A stretch of 64,000 nucleotides of DNA from the NCBI GenBank assembly GCA_001910725.1, contig MJGA01000017.1, positions 186,001 through 250,000 on the forward strand. The letters are read 5' to 3'. A program made the position numbers and the translations under genes. Origin of the DNA: Phanerodontia chrysosporium. Lineage: Eukaryota > Basidiomycota > Agaricomycetes > Polyporales > Phanerochaetaceae. The number at the start of each line of letters is the position of its first letter. Position 1 is the stretch's first letter. The notes under the pieces are model-generated. The model was not told the DNA's origin, made no database searches, and saw only the letters and a list, made by a program, of their open reading frames with translations. Positions 57,335 to 64,000 of this stretch are shown here, piece by piece.

Positions 57335-59848
57335 TTATATCAGAGCGGTGTTCCTGAGGTTTCCTTGCAGGATAATGTCCCGCACTGTGGTACCAGCATG
57401 AGAGCACGAACGCGGGTGTGCGGAGCTGAGACGCACCAGTCATGATGATGGTTCGCGTGCTCCGTGTATCTATTACCGACGTGCCGTGGACTAGTATCAC
57501 AAAAGTTGTGAGGCAATCCCCGTGCTGCATCTGCGGAACACGCACTGTACAGTTCCCGGTCTCTGTTCGGCGAGTGCCCTTGATGTATCGCGCCGAATTT
57601 GTGCTTGAAGACTGCCCGCGCCCGTCAGTGATACAGTGGATGGCCGAGAGGCAAGGAGATGGCCGTACAGCCGTACACCGACTCGTAGTCGTTCGGCCGG
57701 TCGCCGTAGTGCGACAGATGCCGCCTCAGCTTTACGCCGCTCTCCAGCTTTTTCTGCAGTAGTGTGAGCTTCCACAGCGACTGAGAGAAGACCGCAGCTT
57801 CGTACCCGCAGAAGATCGCACTTGAGTCGATGCCCAAAGTCAGCCTTACCACCACCTGGCACACTGAATGCGACACACCTTGTTCAGAAACAGTATAATG
57901 TTCACATCCGCGAGCAGCTTGTTCGACACGACTGTCCTCCAGAGCAGCATCGAGTCCTCAAGTCGGTTCATTCGCGGGTCCTGCACCCAAACAAGTAAGC
58001 TTGGGCTCCGCACCAATGCATACTACCACACACCTCTGCGAGCACCTGATCGAATGCACTGATCGGCGCGAGGAAGATAATGGCATCGACTGCGGTACAC
58101 GACGCCCGTCAGCATGCTGGAAGGAGCGCGGCAAGTGCAGGAAACACACCATTGTCAAAGTACGGAGCCCATGCTTGTCGCTGGTGGCGCGCACCGCCGA
58201 CGTCGTAGATCTTCCACTCGACGCCGCGAAACTCCGGATTTGAGACGCTGAACGTGTGCTCGACGACGCCCGTCGTCTTCAACCGAGCCTTCAGAACATC
58301 GTCTGCTGTGAAGTCAGCTCTGTTCGCGGTGGCCGCGCCGAAGCAAGCATGGGCACAGACCGTCAGTGGGGAAGTACATCTTTGCGGTGATGCGGTCCAG
58401 CTCATCGAGGTAGCTGTCCCATACGCAGTCAGTGGGGGCAACGACGGCAGGACACGGGGACGACTCACAAGCCACTGCTCTCCTCGAGGCGGATGCGCCG
58501 CTCTGCGAGCTTCTGGCGCACACGCTTGTCCTTCCAGAGCTCCGCGATGTACGGCGCGCAGCGGTTGATGGTGTGCACCGGGTCGTCCGGGTCCTCCCAC
58601 CAGCCCTGGAGCTCGCCCGAGTGCGCGCTCTTCGGGCTCTGGATGCGCCCGAGCGAGAACGCCTTCTTCCAGTTCGATGTCGTCCGCACCGACGGCTCCG
58701 CGCCCGCGCTCACGGGCGACGTCGGCAGCGAGTGCGGCGCGGCGCCGGGGATGACGATGCGCGGGGGCACCTCGCCGCCGCCGTCCGCGCCGTGCGCGTG
58801 CGCGCCGCCCGCGCCCGCCGCGCTGCGCGGGAGGTGCGTCGCCTCGTGCTCCGCGTTGTCCTCCGGGTCCGAGAGCTGCTGGAGGAGGCGCTGCTCGAGC
58901 TCGAAGAGCGGCGCAAGCGTGCGCACGTACCGCTCGAACGGGATGCCGCCCGCGCCGTCGCGGGGCTGCGCGGCGGCGCCCGCGTGCCCGTTCCGTGCCG
59001 CGCTGATGACGAGCTCCGCGGGCTCCGTGCTCTCGAAGTCGTCGTCGTCGAGCCCGTTGTGCGCGGCGTCCGCCTCCGGCGAGATCGCATCGAGGATCCT
59101 GCGCGCGTGTGTCAGCCCGGGCGGTGCCCAGCCCCCACACACGGAAAGTGCCCACCTTCGCACGGAGCGGAGCAGGTTGAGATAGATGACGAACCGCCAG
59201 GCGATGCGCTCCTGGTGGAAGTCCTGCGGTGCGTGCAGGAGCTGAAACTCTGCAATCGGCAGTCAGCACGGCCTGTCAAGGTTGGACCAACGGGTCGGGC
59301 CCTCGACATGTAGCGGCGCGGCGATCGACGCACAGCTCGGCACTGCCCTCAGATTTAAGGTGCAGACGGACGTATGACATCGCCGGATGCACTGCACAGG
59401 AGCGGTACATAAGAACGCAATGACGACGGTGGTCGCTGCACGAGACCCCCGCCGTCCGGACAGCTCAAACGCCTCGCACAATGTCAACTTCTGGCTGGCC
59501 GCGCGGTGCGCAGGTAACCCGGGTAACGATGACAAAACAGGTGATAAAAAAAGGCGAGAAATAATGGAGAATGCGGGCCCATGACTCACGTTTCAGAGTG
59601 GTGCTCTTGCCGCTCTCGCTCTGGCCGAGCAAGAGGACCTTGATCTGCTTCTGTTTGCGGTTTCGCCGCTCAGCGTCGCGGAGCATCTTGTCGATGTTGT
59701 CGCTGCGCTTCTTGGCCTCCTGCTCGGCTCGGAGCCTGCCCTCGCGCTCCTGCTGGGACTCATCTGCGGGAGGCTGGAGGGCGACGGCGAGGGGGTCGGA
59801 GATGGAGCGACGCCGCGCCGAGCCTGGCGGGTACACGTTCCTGTTCAT
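57335..59848 (-). CDS. divergent heterotrimeric G-protein alpha subunit
   Basis: Start MNRNVYPPGSARRRS, so there is no MGxxxS myristoylation site. An N-terminal helix (AERRNRKQKQIKVLLL) is followed by the P-loop GQSESGKSTT. The helical domain carries a long Gly/Ala/Pro-rich insertion (about 58700-59050). Switch I is LKTTGVVEHTF. Switch II reads DVGGARHQRQAW, with alanine (codon 58190-58192) where typical G-alpha has the catalytic glutamine. The base-recognition loop is FLNKCDLLQKKLESGVKL. After a last intron the protein ends RDIILQGNLRNTALI at 57335. About eight introns. Such expanded G-alpha-like proteins are common in mushrooms; coupling to a receptor is likely but not shown. Confidence 0.87.
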
Positions 59849-62098
59849 GAGGGAACACGAGCAAGGAGGAGCTCGCGGTGGCAGTACAGGTTTGCTAGGA
59901 CGGAATGGCGGCGACGGGTGGGCGCCTCGTGGCGGGGGGTAGGCTAATATACGGGTCGTGGGTCAGCTGTGGACATCAGAAGGACTGGAGGGACGCTGGC
60001 CAGGTACAACCTTTCGAGAAGCTGGATACCGGAGTGAAATACTCGTCGATCTGGGACGTGCGCTTCGCGGGCGTCCAGCAGGGACAGGCGGGCGCTGCCG
60101 CGGCTGGGGGCGGTTGATAAGGCGGGGTCGCAGCGACCGTGCGGCAGTGCACGCTGTGCAGGACGGCGAGGGCGGGCAGCTGGAGGACGGTGTGCACAGC
60201 GTGCAGGCCAGTGCCACGCGTGCCAGCGCAGCAGAAGAGGGGCGACGGCGGCCTTTGTAGCGCACGGCTCGATTCGAACTTTCCAACGCCCGCGCGCGCG
60301 CTAGCACCGCGGTGTGGCGTCCTCGCCGTCGATCAGACCAGGGTCGGGACGTCGCCGACGGCCACGACCGCTCGGACGTCGTCGTCTCCGACGTTGCAGT
60401 GCTCTCGTCGTCGTCGGCAGCAGCGGCAGCGGCCACCGAGGTACGCACCACCCACGAGGTCCGCATGCCTTTCTAGAACGCCCACAATGGAAACACGGAG
60501 CGCGCGAGCGTTATGTGTGCGCCGACTCCGGCTGCTGTCGCTGCGATAGCGTCCACACCGGCCGCGCGACGTGACCGCGAGGAGACCGTGGGTACCGCAG
60601 CGCACCCTGCGACCGCGGGCAAGTCATCCACTCAGCGTCGCCCCCTGTGAGGATGTTCCGTAGACATGCCGGTCTGCCCATCTCGAACAGTGATAGTGCG
60701 GGGTAACAACTAGAGTTCAGCGGGAGACGCAAGGCAAGCCCCGCTCGGCCTCTAGTCTAGTAGCAGGCCCATACAGTCTCCCGCGGATTCGCAGCAGCCG
60801 CCAGCGATGCTCACGGAGCGTACTCCCTCCGAAGTGTCCGGACCCGGTGCCCCCGCGGGTAAAACGATCTCTGGATGGCTAGCACGGAGACAGTCGGAAT
60901 CCATCCACAAGTCACCAGGTGGAACCCATTCATGCCCAAGACTTCCTTGGACATGTTGCCGTTACATGGCATATGGAGCCTGGCGCTCACCTTGTGTAAC
61001 AACACTCAGCGGGTAAACCGAGGATCGTCTGCTCTAGTCCATGGGACGTCATAATGAATGTGTCGCTCCGCAGCATGGGCTATATGTGCAGCGGCATTTA
61101 TTGGTGCGTTTGTAGATGCAAAGAGCTCAGATGTTGCGGCCAGAAGTGCCGGATACATGGCAGATATCCACAGATATCCAGATTTCACCTCGAGCCCTTG
61201 ATGAAGGGTGGACAACATCTACGCAGCGATGTCAGGGCTTCATGCAGCGCTCAAAGATTATGACAGGCGTACCTCGTTCTGACACTGCATGTATGTTTTG
61301 CATATAGCACAACATCGGGACGTTAATGGTCTCTACTCAAGTCAAGACAGATGGTGAAGCGCTGCAACGTTAATGACCAGCATAGTCACTCCCGAGTCTC
61401 ACTGGGAAGGATGAGATGGTAGTCTCGGAGCCATGTCAAAAGCTGGAACATGTTCACTCGGGCTCAGAGTACTCGCCAACAGCGTAGTTTGAGTGCCTGG
61501 GCGGAAGTCAAGTCGAGTCTAGACCAGTGACTTCCCAGTCAGATTCAGAACTGCCTCTTGCACTCGCAGGTGTGGAAGCATTTCAACACTGCCGCGTATG
61601 CTCTCTGCATAGCGACAAAGGATCTCTGAAACCAGTGTCTTCCTGTAAATTCATCAGTCGAGGTGATCGCAAGATGATGCAAAGCACCGAAACTGTACCT
61701 CGAAGATGTGTTCACACACTGCAAGAGAAGGCTGTCTCGCACCGTTTTCCGAGGTCCTGAAGGTCGGAGGCGGACCGGTTTGGAGTTGGGACCCTGCAGA
61801 AGAGCGTCGCACGGCGTTTGTCGTCAGACGGCATAAATCCTCTGGTTCCTCCGAGGATGGTTTGAAATAACATAGCCCACAACAGACGGAGAGCGTTACG
61901 CTGTCCATGTTTATTGTCTCTCGTCGTTCGGGACACACCAGGAGAACAATTCGACAAATGGGATGGCCGAGGTTCGAAAACAAGGACGTCAACGGCGGAC
62001 CCGCCATGATCTAAGTTCTGCTTACGTAAGCGTACCTCGAGGCATCCGTCCCCGACCTCGCAGCTTGCACTTCAACGTCAACGTCCACGACGACGACC
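59849..62098. other. long intergenic region
   Basis: Promoter space of the G-alpha gene (a ctaatatacg TATA-like box near 59944) and of the cysteine-rich gene. A short doubling of agatatccac lies near 61160. Frames up to about 165 codons at 59963-60466 are low-complexity and not supported. Confidence 0.45.
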
Positions 62099-63583
62099 AT
62101 GCCTCAGGTCTACCGCAGACACTCTGAACACATACAGCGTCCGCCGTCAGAGCCGCGGCGACGCTCCAGCCTCGCTGTAGGCCCACAGCTCACCGACGCC
62201 GACGACTCCATCGTCCTCTCTGACCTCGTGCGAACAGGCGAGGCGTCCCGCCTGCGTCGACGAGGAGCCATGCGTCTCGACCACGGTCTCTCTGGGGCCG
62301 TGCGTCCTGCCTCTGTCTCTGGGGTACCGCCCATCAGCGTCACAGGTCCGCCCCCTGCGCCGGGCAGGCCGTTCGCTTTGCCCCCCAGCCGTCCAGGCCT
62401 TTGACACCACCGTGGGCCATGCCGAGCGCTGCGCGGGACGAACCCCAGAACATCGACCTCTTTGATTTCTCGAACGCGGAACCGAGTGACAGCTCGAGCA
62501 CGGTTGTGCTGGACGAGCAGCGCAGGATGGGCGAGCACGAGGACGACGAGGAGTGCTTTGTGCTGTACTGCGGGGGAGAGACCTCAAAGGTGCCGTCTGC
62601 GGACTTCTCTCGCTCCTTTGAGCCGTCACCGCTGCCCCTCTCCCGACGTCATCGAGCAGCAGCCCCCAGCGCCGCGCCGTACCCCGAGCCACGAACGGCT
62701 GTGGTGCGGTGATCCACCTCCGCGCCTTCCCGCAAAAGACACGCGGCGTGTGGGTCGGCAAGCAGGAGGCGACCGAAGCCGTCGTCGCCATGGACTCGGT
62801 CTACTTTGAGCGCAGCATCGTCGCGCGCATGATGAAGAGCGCGTGCGGCTGCGTGCGCGAGGGCGTCGGCTGCGCCGTGTGCGGCAACCCGCTCGGCACG
62901 CGTTACATGCCCTGCCAGGCCGCCACAGAGGGCATCTTTACCACCCGCCACAAGCCCCCGATGCCTACGCGTCCCATGCGCCCGCAATACCCTGCTGGCG
63001 CGCAGTACTATGCGCCCGCGCGGACACAGTCCCTGTCCCGCACCCATCATGCCGACTCCTCGGCGTCGCATCCGGCGAACGGGTCGTACTATGTCTACAC
63101 CTTCTTCGCCGACCACGTCTCGTCTGCACCGACGTGCCCCTTTCCGCCCGTGGAGAAGCCCGAGCACCAGCCCCTCCGCTCGACAACGTGGCTAGGGTTC
63201 TCCCCGTCGACGTCGCCGCGCCCATATTCACCGTCGTTTGACGTGCCCGCCACTCCTGAGCCCGCACCTCTCCCTCCGAGAAACACCGCCCGGCGTCCGC
63301 CGCCGCGCCGCGACTCGGTCATCCTCGAGCCGCCGCCCCCGCCGCCCACCGGGGCATCACGGACGGCTGGACGTTCGTCAGCCCCGAGCTCGCAAGAGAG
63401 CTTGGGTTCGACGAGGACGACGAAGACGAGGCTGTTGTCGGCTTTGGCAGCAACGAGGCCGCGTCGGCTGATGCTCAGCTACGTGGCGGGCTCGATGCAG
63501 ACGGCGTGCTCCTCGAGCCCGACGCCGCGAACGACCTCGACTCGCCGGACAAGATCGAGACAGGCACTTGGCCCGGACGCTAG
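62099..63583 (+). CDS. cysteine-rich putative zinc-binding protein of unknown function
   Basis: Start MPQVYRRHSEHIQRPPSEPRRRSS, then a disordered Ser/Pro region. An acidic segment follows (EPQNIDLFDFSNAEP, GEHEDDEECFVLYCGGE). The conserved-looking core reads VWVGKQEATEAVVAMDSVYFERSIVARMM, then CGCVREGVGCAVCGNPLGTRYMPC, a cysteine spacing that suggests a small zinc knuckle. A Pro-rich stretch and a C-terminal DGWTFVSPELARELGF...DEDEAVVGFG complete it, with the stop at 63583. The frame changes at least three times (near 62400, 62645 and 63350), which fits missing bases in GC runs. I do not recognise the family by name. Confidence 0.58.
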
Positions 63584-64000
63584 CCCCCGACCATCCCCCC
63601 TGGGTGCCACTTTCGCCGTTTCCCGTTCATCCATTCCGACTCATGCTCCCCGCTGACCCGGTCTGCGTCACGTAGGCCCCGTCACCTCACGCACTGACGT
63701 TGCACACGCATAGAGTACTCACCGCATCATCTCCATCTTCTGCTCTATTTACACGATCGTCTCATGACTCTGTACGACCCTTCCTTTGCATGGTATAATT
63801 GGCATTCTGGATTCTTTGTAAGCTTGTGTAAAATATTCTATTCCCTTTGGATATTAATGCGACAAATCGTTCTCCTGATGACGTGGGGGCTTGCGAGGGG
63901 TCGTTTAGTAGGGACGCAACTCGTGTTACAGGTGTGTACATCGGTATGTCCTAGGATCGTTGCTGACGCGTCTTCTAGTAGATCTATGTGCTGTCAGCAC
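63584..64000. other. 3' region to the window end
   Basis: AT-richer sequence after the last stop. No gene seen. Confidence 0.5.

Noticed and set aside
59963..60466. 167-codon minus-strand frame upstream of G-alpha
   Set aside because: Low-complexity Arg/Ser/Pro translation, overlapping other equally long frames.
61970..61990. gaggttcgaaaac as a possible tRNA B-box
   Set aside because: No A-box or acceptor stem at the right distance.

Overview
The window is nuclear DNA from a filamentous basidiomycete, most likely a mushroom-forming Agaricomycete of the polypore type. Coding stretches are GC-rich and cut by many introns of about 45 to 70 bases. The gene set also fits: a divergent fungal G-alpha, a wax-synthase-like MBOAT enzyme, F-box and BTB gene arrays, a DUF5695-like secreted protein, mucin-like membrane and GPI proteins, and a Zn2Cys6 regulator. 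I saw no tRNA, rRNA, transposase or CRISPR.

Left part (0-20 kb): malic enzyme (+), an orphan charged/proline-rich gene (-), importin-9/Kap114-type karyopherin (+), THO complex subunit 1 (-), MBOAT wax-synthase-like enzyme (+), a mucin-like single-pass membrane protein (+), and a membrane-anchored protein of unknown role (-). Middle (20-45 kb): a block of four adaptor-type genes in the order BTB, F-box, F-box, BTB, then a secreted DUF5695-like protein, an MFS sugar transporter, a Ser/Thr/Pro-rich GPI-type wall protein, COG8, a small multispan membrane protein and a Zn2Cys6 transcription factor. Right part (45-64 kb): a second copy of the orphan gene, a cluster of seven related small proteins without signal peptides that look like aegerolysin/ET79-type beta-sandwich proteins, a RidA/Mmf1 deaminase, a divergent G-alpha subunit and a cysteine-rich putative zinc protein.

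The most interesting signals are the seven-member cluster, in which every copy ends in a 20-nt terminal coding exon, and the orphan gene pair at 3.2-4.9 kb and 45.7-46.8 kb. The orphan pair shares protein motifs, a promoter element and an internal 59-bp imperfect palindrome. Many genes switch reading frame abruptly, mostly by one missing base and often next to C or G runs. This looks like homopolymer under-calling in the assembly rather than real gene decay, so several proteins below have to be pieced together from two or three frames.

Most genes here are unrelated housekeeping genes (metabolism, nuclear import, mRNA export, Golgi tethering). The accessory parts are the adaptor block at 20.6-27.6 kb and the cluster at 47.8-54.7 kb.
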